A stretch of DNA of 64,000 nucleotides, taken from assembly GCF_011745365.1 (NCBI RefSeq), contig NW_024468915.1, positions 1,838,653-1,902,652 on the forward strand, given 5' to 3'. Shown in pieces: positions 10,985 through 23,100 of this stretch. The position numbers were made by a program, and so were the translations under genes. Numbering within the stretch: position 1 is the first letter of the stretch; the number at the start of each line of letters is the position of its first letter. The notes under the pieces were generated by a model. That model saw only the letters and a list, made by a program, of their open reading frames with translations. It was not told where the DNA came from and did no database searches. Source of the stretch: Cryphonectria parasitica EP155 (Eukaryota; Ascomycota; Sordariomycetes; Diaporthales; Cryphonectriaceae).

Positions 10985-13900
10985 ATGGATGAGCTCCTGA
11001 GCCCTGTGAGCAGTACCTACTACAAGCCTAGTGGTGACGAGAAGCCTCTGGAGCACGTCAACCGGACCCCCCCACAGGCGTCCTCTGTGCCATCGAACTT
11101 CGAAGCATCTTCAATAGAGGATGTTATTAAGGCTCTGAAGAGTGAGCCTGACTATGATGTCCTTATATCAGCACTCAGACTATTGAGTTGCGACAATCAG
11201 AAGCTGAGAGGGTTCAAAATTGGCTCCCCCGGCCCCGAGGCTGCACAGGTCATCCAGACTTTGGTTACAGAGATTGTCCCAAATTATTGGACCTTGCTCA
11301 AGGAGTCATGCGTGGAAGATGGCAATGCAGATCTCGATCTTTTGCTCAATGCCTTGAGAAGTCTGACCGGATTAAATGCGATACTGCTCCGTATACGCAG
11401 TCATATACAGGAGAAGAAAGGCGAGACTCCCGAAGCCAAGCGGTCAGACGTCTTGCTGAACCTCAAGATTGACCTCGAGGTTCTCAGCGCCATCCTGGAG
11501 GGGCACGGCCGTGTCATGGGCATCTGGACAGCCGTGTCTGATGGCGAGGATGTCGTAAAGCGACGCATCATGTCGAAGGAATTTGTCAACGTTCTTGGCA
11601 GTGGCCGAATTATATCGCTCTCTGCTGAAGCCGAGGCCCTCATTTCTCAAGATCGGACCAAACTCAGCTGGATCGCTGATGGGTTAGAGTACTCGAGATG
11701 GCTTGCTCACAACATTCTGGCCTGGTCAAAGGAAGCGCAGGAGCCTGAGGGAGAAAAGATAGTAGCAGACTTGCTGTCCAAAGTAATGCACTTGGGGTAC
11801 TCTGGTATGGTCAGAAACTCGCCTTTCGTGGACGATGCTAACACCACACAGAAACTGTCATCAAAATTATCGTTTCGGAATTAATCAACGAACACCAAAG
11901 AGACGAGTCCCTTCAGGCCATATTCAACCATCTACCTTACTCACAACAACGTACGATATTGTTCGGCCTGTTGAAGTCTCTTTCCGAGACTTACCTTAAT
12001 GATCTAGGGGCCTGTGGTGCTCCTTCGGACGAAAGCATCATCTCAGCCGCAGCAGGAGTAGTGACAAATCTCGTTGCAGATGAGCCTAAATATAGGTCTC
12101 ATCTGATTACCTGGTTGACGACTGCTACTGGGGCTGGACTCGGCGATGCTGTTGGCATTCGGCGTGCCATCCTCGCAGTGCTGGCCCCGAATCAAGACGA
12201 CATCATAACGGTCTTTAGCAAAAGCTTAAGTCAGTTCGGCGACTACCTGTACATCAGACATACCCCCGTGTTACAGCAAGAAGTACATGCACAAGTTTTA
12301 TTGCTGAGCGCTGGCTATCTACAGAGACTCGCACCTCTCAAGTTAGCGCTACAGGTCAGAGGTGGCACCTTCATGCAGATGATATCCAAGAGACTTGAAG
12401 CCTCCCAAACCAGAGCCCGTTTGTTAGGTATGATTGTTGGCGAAGCGCTCTCGCAACTGGTAGAGAAGAGCGACAAGAGACTCGATTTCAAGATGGAGGA
12501 AACAAAGTCGGAAGAGGCTCTTTGGTACAAGAGCTTGGTCGAATTGTCGGACGCTGTGGGCTCAACAGACCCGTTGAAATCAAGTTTGCTGCATGTTCGA
12601 GATGATCGAACAAAACTTCACAGACAAGCAAGGAAGCCTGCCTCAACTCCCAAACCTGCTTCGTCAACTGGCACGACAAGAGTTATCATTGAGGAGGTAG
12701 ACTCCGATGAAGAGATGGAAGATGACATAATACCACTGAAGAAGCCCGACGATGACGACGAAGATTCCGACAATGATCCAGAGACGGTAAAAAGGGACAG
12801 ACCAAAAGCCCCTGTCTACGTGCGAAGCCTCATCACATACCTGCGGGACACCGAGAATTACGACCGCCAAAAGCTGGCTGTCACAACAGCGCCGACATTA
12901 ATAAGGCGGAAGGCTAACTTTGGAACTGAAGTCAAGGAGCATGCTGAGGAGCTTGCGACGCTCTTGGTTGGACTTCAAGACACATATGATATCGAAAATT
13001 TCGACGATCTGAGACTACAGAGCATGATAGCCATCATCGTGGCTCAACCACAGAAAATGGGTCCTTGGTTTGGCAAAACCTTTTTCGATGGTGATTACTC
13101 GGTGGCCCTGAGAGTTTCGGTCCTCACCGTACTCGGTCTCGGCGCTCGTGAACTGGCTGGGTTCATTACCTCCGAGTTCGCATCAGCAGCGTCTTTTCCT
13201 TCCAAAATGCTACCTGAGCGCATGGAGAAGCTCTACGTCGAAGATGTGACCTCTGGCAACCAGCTGCAGTCGTCCTCGACGCTCAAGGCGTTGCCTCTCA
13301 CAGCACTGGATACAATTTCCAAGTCTCTCACGTCCGACTTCATGGCACCAATAGCAGCCAATGCCGCAGACACAGCAACCGGTCCAGACGTCCTAAAACT
13401 CTCGACTTTCAGATCTCGCCTGGAGCAGCAAAACACTTCCGTGTCAAAAGGCAGAGAGAAACCTCGTATCCGCGCCATCCCCAATACAACTGCTCAGCTC
13501 ATCGCCACGTCATTCTTCTTCCCTCTCTCAGCCCGCTTCCAGTCGGCCATTCGTTCAAGTGCCGGCCGTGCACGGGGTATCATCTTCCAACCTTTCCTCC
13601 TCTCGCTCTACCTCAAGACCCTTGCTCTTCTCCTACATGCCGCGGGTCCAAGCACCCTCGCCTTGCCAGACATGACCACCGAACTGTGGGGAATCCTGCT
13701 CGGGAGTAGTGTTCGGGCGCACGCCGTCGGCGACCTAGGAGTAACGCACGCCATGCTCTTTGCGTTACTGACAATGCTGGAGGTCAATGGCGACAGGATG
13801 AGAGATATCTGTCAAACTATGAGCAGAGAAGTGATCGAGACCCAAGAGTGGGTTGTACAGGTTTTTCATGGCATCAGGGGTGAAGACGGCAGTGGGGAGG

Positions 13901-13998
13901 AGGCGGAAGTCAAGGCATTGGCCGCAGGTTGTTTGGTGAGAATCAATGAGGGCATGGAGAAGTATCGAATGTTGTTGATGGGCGACATGATCGGGTGA
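10985..13998 (+). CDS. TEL2: Telomere length regulation protein Tel2 (TTT complex)
   Basis: Exon 1 (10985-11804) and exon 2 (11852-13998) are joined across a 47-nt intron (GTATGG, GCTAAC branch, ACAG) to give 988 residues. Tel2 works with Tti1 and Tti2 and Hsp90 to mature PI3K-like kinases (Tel1/ATM, Mec1/ATR, TOR). The identification rests on the C-terminal telomere-regulation domain at about 593-705: KAPVYVRSLITYL, then LIRRKANFG, then FFDGDYSVALRVSVLTVLGLGARELAG. Before it is an acidic linker (about 550-590, runs of D/E). The N-terminal half is an alpha-helical repeat scaffold as in the family, and overall length is normal. The start is the first ATG of the frame. Confidence 0.93.
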
Positions 13999-14520
13999 TC
14001 CGGGAACAAGGCGGACTCAAGATAGAAGGTTTGCTCGAGCAATGGGTCAGGGCCATTCCAGCACTGTAGGCAAATGTTCACAGGCGCGCCGCACCCTTTA
14101 TCATCCGGAGGCTTGTTCAGGACAGCAGAAAATAATACAAACGTACTTGTCACATGGGTTTTCATAAGAATTTGGAGAATCATGTCACATTCAGATCATC
14201 AAGTCAACCCTGGTAGAGGCCAGTATTTTTTGGTCCTCCTTTACCTCTTCGAAATTAAATGTAATCCTTTCTCTTTTTTTTTTTTCTATTTTCAGCCACC
14301 TTGGGGGGGGGGGGGGGTACACTATGTTCTATCTTTCAGTGCTAACTCGGCCGAAGTCGGCATTCCCGAAAGCACTTACAAATCAACGGCAGGCAAAAAA
14401 AGATGAGCTCATAGAGCCTTCTCAGGCCATCTTCTCAACGACCGGCGACTGCTCCCTCGACAGACAATTCGACACCCTTCCCACACTCGTTTGCACAAAC
14501 CAAAAAGAACCCCAGAGATC
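13999..14520. other. Intergenic region with T- and G-tracts
   Basis: The TEL2 3' region and COX17 promoter. It contains a T-rich run (about 14274-14285) followed at 14303-14317 by 15 consecutive G. No gene is seen. Confidence 0.5.
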
Positions 14521-14913
14521 ATGGCCTCGCCGATATCAACACGTGAGTACGAGACACTCAATACCACCACAAGGATCGCAGCTGACGGGCCCCGTCCAGC
14601 AATACCAGCGGACAACGCCGCGCGATCTGCCCCGCCTGCGCCTGCGATCAATAACAACGCCGCTGCTGTCGCACCAAAAGTCAAGGTACGGCTCTGCTCC
14701 CCGGCATAATTCAAGTTTTAGGTGGCAAGGGATACCCGTGCTGACCTGGTCTTGTCGTTTACCTCTGCACAGCCCTGCTGCGTCTGCACGGACGAGAAGT
14801 CGAGGCGAGACGAGTGCATGCTCTTCTCGAAAGCTGCCGACCCAGCCAAGGACTGCCAGTCCACGATCGACCAATATCGGAGCTGTATGAAGGGCTTTGG
14901 TTTCGAGGTTTAG
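14521..14913 (+). CDS. COX17: Cytochrome c oxidase copper chaperone Cox17
   Basis: Three exons (14521-14542, 14600-14685, 14773-14913) encode 82 residues. Cox17 carries Cu(I) in the mitochondrial intermembrane space to Sco1 and Cox11 for cytochrome oxidase assembly. The last exon holds the whole conserved core: the CCVC copper site, then a twin CX9C arrangement (second Cys of the CC pair to DEC, and DC...SC), ending GFGFEV as in other fungi. Exons 1-2 give an Ala/Pro-rich N-terminal extension. Intron 1 (14543-14599) has GTGAGT, a GCTGAC branch and CCAG; it is 57 nt and stop-free, so retention would only add 19 residues. Intron 2 (14686-14772) contains stops and must be removed. Confidence 0.93.
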
Positions 14914-15403
14914 CGGTGCAATTCACGTTCGAGAAAGCCCTCGGAATCGGGAACAGCGAGGAAGCGACCCGATCCACTGCCAGAGATGTAAACGGATATT
15001 CAGGTCGACCAAAAAAGGAATATGCATTGTCACGGCGCAATTATATGATACCAAAGAAAGAAGCAAATAGAAAGGGCCATTTCACTCTCCGCTCAACAAA
15101 ATAAATAAATCAATAATTGGCATCCATGCACGATGAAATTCGGGTTGGGTATTGACTTTGTTCTCTGATGTCTTGTCCTTCTGTCTGAAAACAATACGCC
15201 AATTGCAAATCCCCAGGTGCAGCAAAGGGTATCATCCACTCAAAAAATCAGTACGCATCAGTCTACATTCCACCATGGACGAACGGTCCCCATCTCAAGC
15301 TCAGAGATTTCATAACCCGCCAGATTTTGGTCGCCAAGTCACTCCCAGATAACGCCGTGTGTATAGCAACCGCCACTTACATCGATACAGCATAATTACA
15401 GGA
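14914..15403. other. Convergent intergenic region
   Basis: This 490-bp spacer lies between COX17 and the minus-strand coiled-coil gene. An AT-rich stretch (aaataaataaat near 15100) may serve in 3'-end formation of COX17. No gene is seen. Confidence 0.45.
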
Positions 15404-16050
15404 TCAGGGCTCGATCTTCGCCTTCTTGACAGGGCGAGACTCGCCAAGGGTCTGTCCCTCCTCCGACACGGGCGTGGCAAGCGACTGCGCCTTCTCGAGT
15501 CGGTGTTGATATGCTTTCTCCAGCATGGCGGCGATGTTTCTGCCCTCAAGCTGCAGATCGGCAAGTTTCTCGCTGATGTGCTGGTCGATCCCGTCCCGTG
15601 TCTCGACCGCGGCCGTCAGGCGGTCGACCTGCTGCTGCTTGATTGTGGCACTACAAGCGCACCAGTCAGTGCTCGGTGACCAGACAGATAGATGGCGGCG
15701 TCTGCTCGCGAGCAGTTGACTGACAGCTGCTGGGTATGGTCCTTGAGGGTTTGCTCAATGTGCCCAAGTAGGCCAACGAGCTTCTTGTCGAGGTCTTGCT
15801 GCAGCTGAGCACGCTTCTTCTCGCGGTCTTTGCGGATCTGATCACAAGAGGGGGGGAGAGAGAGAGGCCGTCAGATGGAATCATTGGGAAGTTGGAGAAA
15901 GACCAGACGCCAGGGTCAAGGTCATCATCTTCGCCATCACCGTGGAGACGATACCTTGTCTAATTCCTGCTTCGATTCGACCATCTTGTCCACATTGATA
16001 TCCTCCTCGCTAGACGAATCATCCGCCGCGGCGCGTTTGCGTAGGGCCAT
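15404..16050 (-). CDS. Small charged coiled-coil protein, unknown function
   Basis: Three exons (16050-15955, 15837-15725, 15650-15404) join in frame to 151 residues. Introns are 15954-15838 (GTATCG...CAG) and 15724-15651 (GTCAGT...GTAG with a CTGAC branch). The N-terminus is MALRKRAAADDSSSEED, followed by a Lys/Glu-rich helical middle (IRKDREKKRAQLQQDLDKK at about 33-51) and a second helix with LTAAVETRD and QLEGRNIAAMLEKA; heptad-like hydrophobics suggest a coiled coil. The last residues, VKKAKIEP, look like a basic nuclear-localisation tail. I do not recognise the family. The gene is divergent from PXR1 across 412 bp. A role as a nuclear subunit or adaptor is only inference. Confidence 0.72.
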
Positions 16051-16462
16051 GTTGAAGCTGTAAATTTCACCAGTTCGTCTAACGTATCTGCGCTCTTCTC
16101 ACGAGGTCAATTTATTTTAAAAATATGCAGGAGAATAGTCCTGATAAGACGCTGTTTGATATGGTTCCTTCTAGGCAGTAAGGAAATACAGTCAAGGAGT
16201 TATGCATTTCCAAGCATGTGAAGACACGAAAAGTGCGGTGGCAGCCAACCCCACTGCGGGCAGCGGCAGAACGGCTTGTGGGGGGCCCCGGCCGCGCCTG
16301 CCTAGCGTTGACCCTTGCCGCTAAAAATTTCGAAATTGTAAAGAGTAGTACACCAAGTCAATCAATTCCACGTCCCAACTTGCCGACTCCAGTCCCTTGA
16401 TACTCACAAGGCCGTCGTCCCCCTCTTGCTTCCTCCTCCCCTAGCAGGCCACCACCGCCACC
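16051..16462. promoter_or_regulatory. Divergent promoter coiled-coil gene / PXR1
   Basis: Both start codons face outward from this 412-bp interval, so it should contain both promoters. A G/C-rich block (about 16235-16315) sits in the middle. No additional gene is seen. Confidence 0.5.
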
Positions 16463-17642
16463 ATGGGTCTCGCCGGTACCAAGAAGTAAGATTGATCCCT
16501 CCAGATCCTTAACCCATTCTCTCCATCCAGAGGTTTGCTGCTCACAGATGTCTCTCCTCCTTCCAGCAAGCGCAAGTGGGCTAAGGACCCGAACAACACG
16601 GCCTGGTCCCGCAACACCGATACCTTTGGCCAAAAGATCCTGCGCTCTCAGGGCTGGGAGCCTGGTCAGTACCTGGGCGCTAGAGAAGCCGGGCACGCCG
16701 AGTTCTACGGTGCTGCGAGTGCCAGCCACATCCGCGCTGTGCTCAAGGACGACAACCTGGGATTGGGCGCGCGACGAAACCATGGCGACGAGTGTACCGG
16801 CCTGGATGCCCTTCAGGAGCTGCTCGGCCGGCTGAACGGAAAGAGCGAGGATTTTCTAGGCGTCGAGAGGAAGAAGCGGGAAGATGCTAGAGTGAACAGG
16901 TATCTGGAGAGGAAGCTGGGGACCGTCAGGTTTGTGCCTGGCGGATTTCTTGTCGGCGATAAGGTGCAGGCTCTAGTGGACGAGCTAGAGAAGGAGAAGG
17001 AGGCTACTGCTTCGGCCGTCGAGGGCAGGAAGGAGAAAAAGAGCAAGAAAAGGAGAGCCGAGCATGAGGACGGCACAATAACAGACAAGAAGGAGAAGAA
17101 GTCTAAAAAGCGGAAGTCTGAGGACGAGGACGAGGATGACTCGAAGTCCAAAAGAAGAGAAAAGAAGGAGAAGAAGCGGAAAGACAAGGAGGGTGGATCC
17201 GGATCTCAAAGCGATGAGGAGACAGCCAAGCCAAAAGACGAAGACGCGGACGCCTCGAGCCGAAAGAAATCCAAGAAGGACAAGAAGGAGAAGCGCAAGC
17301 GAACGAAGGAGAACGACGATACAATTCCATCTGAAGGGTCAGACCTAAACACCAAGCAGAAGAAAAAGAAGAGAAAGGCAGAGAAAGATGACGAGGCCGA
17401 CTCGAGCAAACCTACACCACTTTCTACACAAGCATCTACACCCACCGCCAGCGGCACATCGACGCCAGTATCCGAAGTACCACACCGACATCTCGCCCGG
17501 AAGAGATTCATAGCCCAGAAGCGAGCTGCTGTGATGGATCCAGCAGCACTGAACCAGGTATGATGACTCTTTACCTCTCGAGCGAGTCTCCATGTAGACC
17601 TGCCTACTAACATCAGACTAGATCTTCATGATCAAAGCATGA
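16463..17642 (+). CDS. PXR1: G-patch protein Pxr1/PinX1 (rRNA processing, telomerase inhibitor)
   Basis: Three exons (16463-16485, 16567-17557, 17622-17642) give 344 residues. The family acts in the nucleolus, activating the Prp43 helicase in rRNA and snoRNA processing, and can inhibit telomerase. MGLAGTKNKRKWAKDPNNTAW at the start is diagnostic of fungal PXR1, followed by the G-patch (about 25-75: FGQKILRSQGWEPGQYLGA...LGLGAR). A linker with the family block LDALQELLGRLNGKS precedes a long KKEK/KKSKK-rich domain (about 185-300). The tiny last exon adds IFMIKA, the conserved fungal C-terminus; its intron has a CTACTAAC branch. Without that exon the protein would end in the wrong residues, so the 3-exon model is preferred. 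Confidence 0.94.
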
Positions 17643-19131
17643 GAGAGCACACTTGTATGGAAGACGGTTCCATATTCCAAGAATCAACGGTGAGGACGCT
17701 GCCATCTACATCAGGACAACAAGCATCTCAAACCTGGCTATACATGAGAAATTTCCGTATACGAGAGTTTGTGCGGCAACAGCGTGGCCATAGTGACCTT
17801 CATACTTGATCCGAAATGCCGTGTTGCATCTTGGAAGAGATTAGGTGCTCACCCGACAAGTTCGACATCTATTGGGCTATCTTCAGGGAGTCCGTTAGGG
17901 AGTAGTAGCTGAGTGTCATGCAGATGTCAACGGTCGTCAGGAGCTTGTGTTCGGCATTGTGTGCCTGCTAAGAAAGTTGTTTTTTTGTTGTGGTGTTCCT
18001 TCGGAACTGAGGCGACTATGAAGTGGGGTTCAGCCACGAGGGCCTTCTGTGTATATATATACACACATCTTGTACATATGCACCCGTACGATAAGATACA
18101 GCTGATAACTCTAAAAGCGAGCATTCATTGCATTCTAGCCGTCAACTTTCGCCAATCAAGTCTACAGTTTACATCACGATGCTTTGAATTGCAAAATCTG
18201 TTGAAAAACTTGGACCTTGGATTGCAAGATTCTATCTCAGAATATGCTAGCCCCAATCAATTTTGCATCAATCTGTGGTGGTAAGAGGGGGCCGAAACGC
18301 CGGGAGAATATCCCTTGATTTTATTGTTGTATCTTATCCCCCTCGCTCAACCAATGCCCCTTTCCTTGATTGTCCCGTCCAACTCGGCCTCAGTGCTCCG
18401 TCCTTTTGATGATCCGGTGACCTCAAGTCCAGTTCAGAAGCAAACTAGCCAGCCAGTCTTGATGCTCAAATGAAACCGTTCTGTGTCCGCGGCGAATGCC
18501 TTCCATCGTGCCTCATCAGGACGTTGCATACGCAACATTCCAGTGCATGGGTTTTTTGTTGTTGTTTTTTCCCCTCCCTTTCCTTCTTTTTCTTTTGATA
18601 GTTCATTTGTACATGGCTTCCCTTGAGACAAGACGTATGCCACCAACGCCAGGACATTCGATCTGGTGGTTTTCCCCCGTCTGCGAGAATGCCATATGGT
18701 TTCTGCCAGTTCGGCGTCTCCACCGGGGCATATTCACGAATTGCCATTGATTCATCCTTTTCTTCCCGAGATCAAGGAGATCTCATCTCAAAGCACATTC
18801 CCCCGTATGACAAAGGAGACATTTGCTTAGAAGCATGCGAAGAAGAAAAATCGTACACAAAGTATTCATGAGATGATGCCGTCGAGATCGGCAGGATGTC
18901 AGAAGTGGTGGTATCGAGGGGGGTCATGTCATAGTGCTGTTGAGCCTTCCTGTGACCACCCCCACAAGGGTACAGGGTTTGCGCGTAGGTTCTCGTTCAG
19001 TCATGTTCTGACACACAAACATTGATGATGATTGTCCCAGTCGTGATGGAACAAATCTTGGTCGTGCTTGTTTCGCCAAACATCGTACAAAGCTCGTCGT
19101 GGTGTTTCATAATCTGGCCAAGAAATCCTCT
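17643..19131. other. Convergent intergenic region
   Basis: This 1.49-kb stretch between PXR1 and the minus-strand Ser/Pro-rich gene contains only short unrelated frames. A (ta)n/(ca) microsatellite-like patch lies near 18052-18066 and a T/pyrimidine-rich run near 18550-18600. It probably includes long 3' untranslated regions. Confidence 0.45.
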
Positions 19132-20142
19132 TCAATCCATGTAGAAATCACCCTTGAGAATTCTCTCCTGAAAGTGGTCAGGCTTGGGCCGAGGATCTCC
19201 GCGGGGAGATCGAGGCTTGGGAGTCTGGGCAGGAGGAGCCGGCATCTCAGAGACGGATCTGGCACGATCATGGGTGCTCCCAGGAGAGGTCATGCCAGGG
19301 CGAGGTGGGGAGCCAGTGAGGCCGGAGGCGAAAGAGAAGGATGGACGGGAACCCGTGGCAACGGAGCTCTCGGCGCGAGATCTAAGCTGCTCTGACCAGT
19401 TGAAGCCCTGGTCTGAGCGAGTAGGAGAGAACAAGTCAGAAGTGGCTCTAGGACGAGTGCGGGGTATTGCAGTCGAGTCAGCAGCGGCACCAGTGCTGCC
19501 TGGCTGTGTCTGCGCCGTAGAAGAATTGACGGTCTTCAAAGACGTCGCTGAAGCCAGGGCAGGCGCAGGAGCGGCGCTGCCAGGAGGAGGCGTCGGGAGC
19601 ACAGCATTGATGCCCCGCCGGCCCCCAGAGGAAGGAGAAGCTGTATCATAAGGAAACTGGACGGTGTGCCTACCATTGCCTGATCCAGGGCTGGAGCCGC
19701 CAGGGCGACGCATAGCAGCTGCGGTGCCAAAGCTCACGCGGCGATTGAACGGACTGACTGGAGCGGTACGGGCGGTGAAGGGAGGTGCGTCTTCCTCCTC
19801 GATGGCATTCTCGTCCCAGTCAGAGTTGGTGGACATGCTAGCCCGGCGGGCTAGGCTGGAGGCGCTGGTGGGCGATGTCCCAGTAATGCCCAGCGTCGCG
19901 GCGGTGGAAAGCGACAGCCTTCGACGCTGCTGCTCTTGGATGGCGGCACTGGTGATGGCACTGGGGAAGACGGGAGTACCAGCAGCGGTAGCAACAGAGT
20001 TGCTCCGGGTGAAGAGCTGGGAGAAGGGGTTGCTGGCGGTGAGAGAACCACGGCGGTGACGCTGCATATCGGCGGGTGGAGGCGAAGGCGGCTTGGACGA
20101 GTTGTTATTGTTGTTGTTGGAGTTGGAATTGTCTGAAGACAT
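19132..20142 (-). CDS. Ser/Pro-rich low-complexity protein with four RRxS sites
   Basis: A single exon of 336 residues from the ATG at 20142. Most of the chain is Ser, Pro, Thr, Ala and Gly and is probably disordered. Four RRxS sequences, the consensus of basophilic kinases such as PKA, occur at 30-33, 74-77, 99-102 and 134-137. There are also several SP/TP sites (for example FSPTR, GSPPR, TSPGS). An acidic DENAIEEED patch is at 110-118. The last 15 residues (DHFQERILKGDFYMD) are ordered-looking and resemble the conserved tail of a fungal family often labelled cell-wall proline-rich protein; no signal peptide is present, so I doubt that name. Function unknown; a kinase-regulated scaffold is inference. 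Poly-Asn (9-14) is near the N-terminus. Confidence 0.82.
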   Translation of the reverse strand: MSSDNSNSNNNNNNSSKPPSPPPADMQRHRRGSLTASNPFSQLFTRSNSVATAAGTPVFPSAITSAAIQEQQRRRLSLSTAATLGITGTSPTSASSLARRASMSTNSDWDENAIEEEDAPPFTARTAPVSPFNRRVSFGTAAAMRRPGGSSPGSGNGRHTVQFPYDTASPSSGGRRGINAVLPTPPPGSAAPAPALASATSLKTVNSSTAQTQPGSTGAAADSTAIPRTRPRATSDLFSPTRSDQGFNWSEQLRSRAESSVATGSRPSFSFASGLTGSPPRPGMTSPGSTHDRARSVSEMPAPPAQTPKPRSPRGDPRPKPDHFQERILKGDFYMD

Positions 20143-23100
20143 GATGAGAATTCGTTGGAGCCTGGGAGGGCTCGAGTGAGATTTTTATTTATTTGGTGGA
20201 TACAGAGGATACGAGAGGTTGGAGGAAGTGTCCGAAAGTCCAGAAGCAATTGTGAATTCCGATGGGACGATTGCCTGGTATGATCCTCCGGAGGATGGTT
20301 CGAGTGTTGTGCGACGTCGGAAGCAGAGTGAGTGGAGGTGAAACGTAACGGTGGTGAGGTGGTGCTGTACTGTGCTATAAAATGCTGGCACAGCTTTGCA
20401 GAAGCCCCAATTTGTTCAGGTCGTACTGGGGCCACAGGGTCGAACGATGGTACCAAGCAACCATTGAAGGCCGGGGGTGGTGGGGGGCTTGGTGCAGTGG
20501 ATTAGCAGGCCTGAAGTGGGACCCTCGAGGCGCTGCTGGCTGCACCAGGGACACTGCCGAAGTAAAGACACAGGCGGGAGGGATGCTCCGATTTTCTGGC
20601 GCCGCCCGTTGTCCTTTGTTCCCGCTATCGAATGATGACAGGCAATCGCGGCACAGAAAACACGGGACGATTGCGCCGCTCAATCTCAACTCGACCAAAC
20701 CGCTTGATGGCTTGGGTTGCAGAGTCGATGGAAGGGAGGCAAGCTGATCTGCCGATCAGCTGAGAAATGGTCTGGACGAAACAGTAGCGTTCCAGTGCAG
20801 AACCCCGGTTTTTTTGGGCTAGATCAAAAGGTGAAATAGTCGATGGTGGATAATGAGATCTTGAGTCGCGCTTGTTGTTATGAGATGAAAAGCCCCTCTT
20901 CTTTGCTGCGATTGGGTGGATGCGGACTTGTCGTGGCCGGCACTCAGAACAGAGGTAGAGAGAGCAGTGACCCAGTGGGACTGGATTTGAAAGAGGCAGT
21001 CAAGGACACGTCGAAGATGAATGATTTTCTCTCCCCTCCTCAAATGCTGCGTTGTAATGCGTGTGGGTGGGGTACGGAATGCAGTGTTTCGTGTCCGGAG
21101 GTTCCGGCTAGAACTCCTATGGCATGTGTTCTTGTCTGCTTGAACTCGAGAATGCTGCAGGTTGCAGGGGGAAATAGACAGCTGTCCTGGCGTATCCCTT
21201 TTGATTTATGACAAGTGATGAAGGTTTGTGATAATCAAAGTCAAGGGGTTTGCTTCTGAATCAGAGACAGTCTTAATGCCTAATGCCGGTTGCAGTGGCG
21301 ACTTTGATGGCTGACGCGTAGACGGCGGACGTGTGCTTTTTGTTGAGAAGGAAAAGTTTTGACAAGACTGGATGGAAATCAAAAAGGAGAGTCGGAAAAA
21401 GGGGAAGACTGGCCTAGTTTTCGTACCTTGGTACTATAGTAATGTTGAATTTGATGCGATCTGTTTAGAATTCATCTGAAAAGGCAAGGAGCCCGGTGCT
21501 GGGCGGGTGATGATAGCAGTACCTGGGCCACTGACCAAAGCCAAAAGCCAGCGAGGGTCAGCCCCTGCTGACATCTTCTCGGTCTGCACCAATAGAACAT
21601 GCGTAAAGAGCAAGGGAGGGTCCACTCCGTCCGTGCATCTGGGGTAAGGGCCCACCATAGCCCGCCTAGGCAGCTGGCGCTAAAAGTTAGATTGACCCAT
21701 ATTTCTTATGTCATAACATCGTTCTGCACCACTTGGGCCAATCAGCAGCATTGCGGGGTAAAGATCGATAAGGGGGATAGAAGAAGGAAGGAACGGTAGG
21801 GGGGGCCGTAGGCTTTTGCTGGCTGTGTACTACTGTTAGTACCTTTTTAGTACTCTGCAGCAGTGCAGTAGCTGCTGCTGGGCGATAGTCCTCCTTCCCC
21901 ACGCCACCGACCTCCTGCCCATCCTTTCGATCTAATGCATCAATCGGCCATATGTCATATCTACGTCCTCGCCTCCTTGTGCTCTGACTCCTCCTAACCC
22001 CTTGATGATCTTTACCCACCAACCTCCTGCATACGTAATCTTTATGTGTGTGTGGTAGGCAAAGACACTGGCGTACTAGCCAAGGGAGCAAATTGCATTA
22101 CGAGAGAAGATCTACAAAACGTTGCAGCATCCAACAGTCCACGTCGTCCATTTGCCGTTGTTACCGAGCAAGGCCTTCATACAGCACAGTACAGTCCATG
22201 CCCACCGAGCACGTGCTGGATACCCGGCCTCTGCATCAAATGGCCCCTTCCCCTGGGCGATCCTCCATCTACTCAATAACAAAATGACCTGCGATTGCCG
22301 ATTCAAGAAGGGAAAAAGAGTCTACCAAGTCACAAAGTCACGAAGTCTATGTATCCGCCCAGAGTCCTTGCGTTTGTTTCTTCTGTGGGTCGATAGAAAT
22401 AGCGCCTTGGAAGGACAAACTCTACTCGGCACCTACGCCAAACCTAGTGGGCATTCTAGCCCTCGATCCAATCCGAATTTCTGAAATTGTTATACTGCTA
22501 CTGCTGTTGTGGGTAGAGGCCATGCTACCGTAGTACTATGTGGTACTGCAGCGTAGCAGCCCATGTCCGGGTGTATACCCCAAGTCGTGTGAGTCGTGGC
22601 AGCGCAGGACCACCACCACGATGCAGTCTTACCGCTTGCGTCTGCTACCTTCGCGCCCAGCCGCATGCATCCTTTGTGCAGTAGCCATGCAACTCTGAAT
22701 TTCTAGCCTGCGTGTCAGAGAATGCTCAAGCGCCCTCTAGTCATGCGAGGCGGGGCTTTGATTCTGTCCGCTTCTTCCAATCATAATTGTATACGTGGGC
22801 TACAGCAATAGACGAGATACGACAGGTCTCAAAGCTAATATATGCGACCGGGCAGGAGATGGTGTCCGCCATTTGACAGCCGTCCCGTGGAGGTAGTGGG
22901 AAGCCAGCCCAAACTCCCAGTTAACTTCTACTCCATCTCAACAGGATCGTGGCTAATGATCCTGCTCCCGTCAGGTTGAGGACAGCTCGAAGGATCTGCC
23001 AACTGGCCATCCTTCTCGAACAGATCAGCACAAAGCCTGCGTTGTCAACGATGCACGTCAGATAATGCTACAGCAGCGAGAGTCTAATGATCTTATCTCC

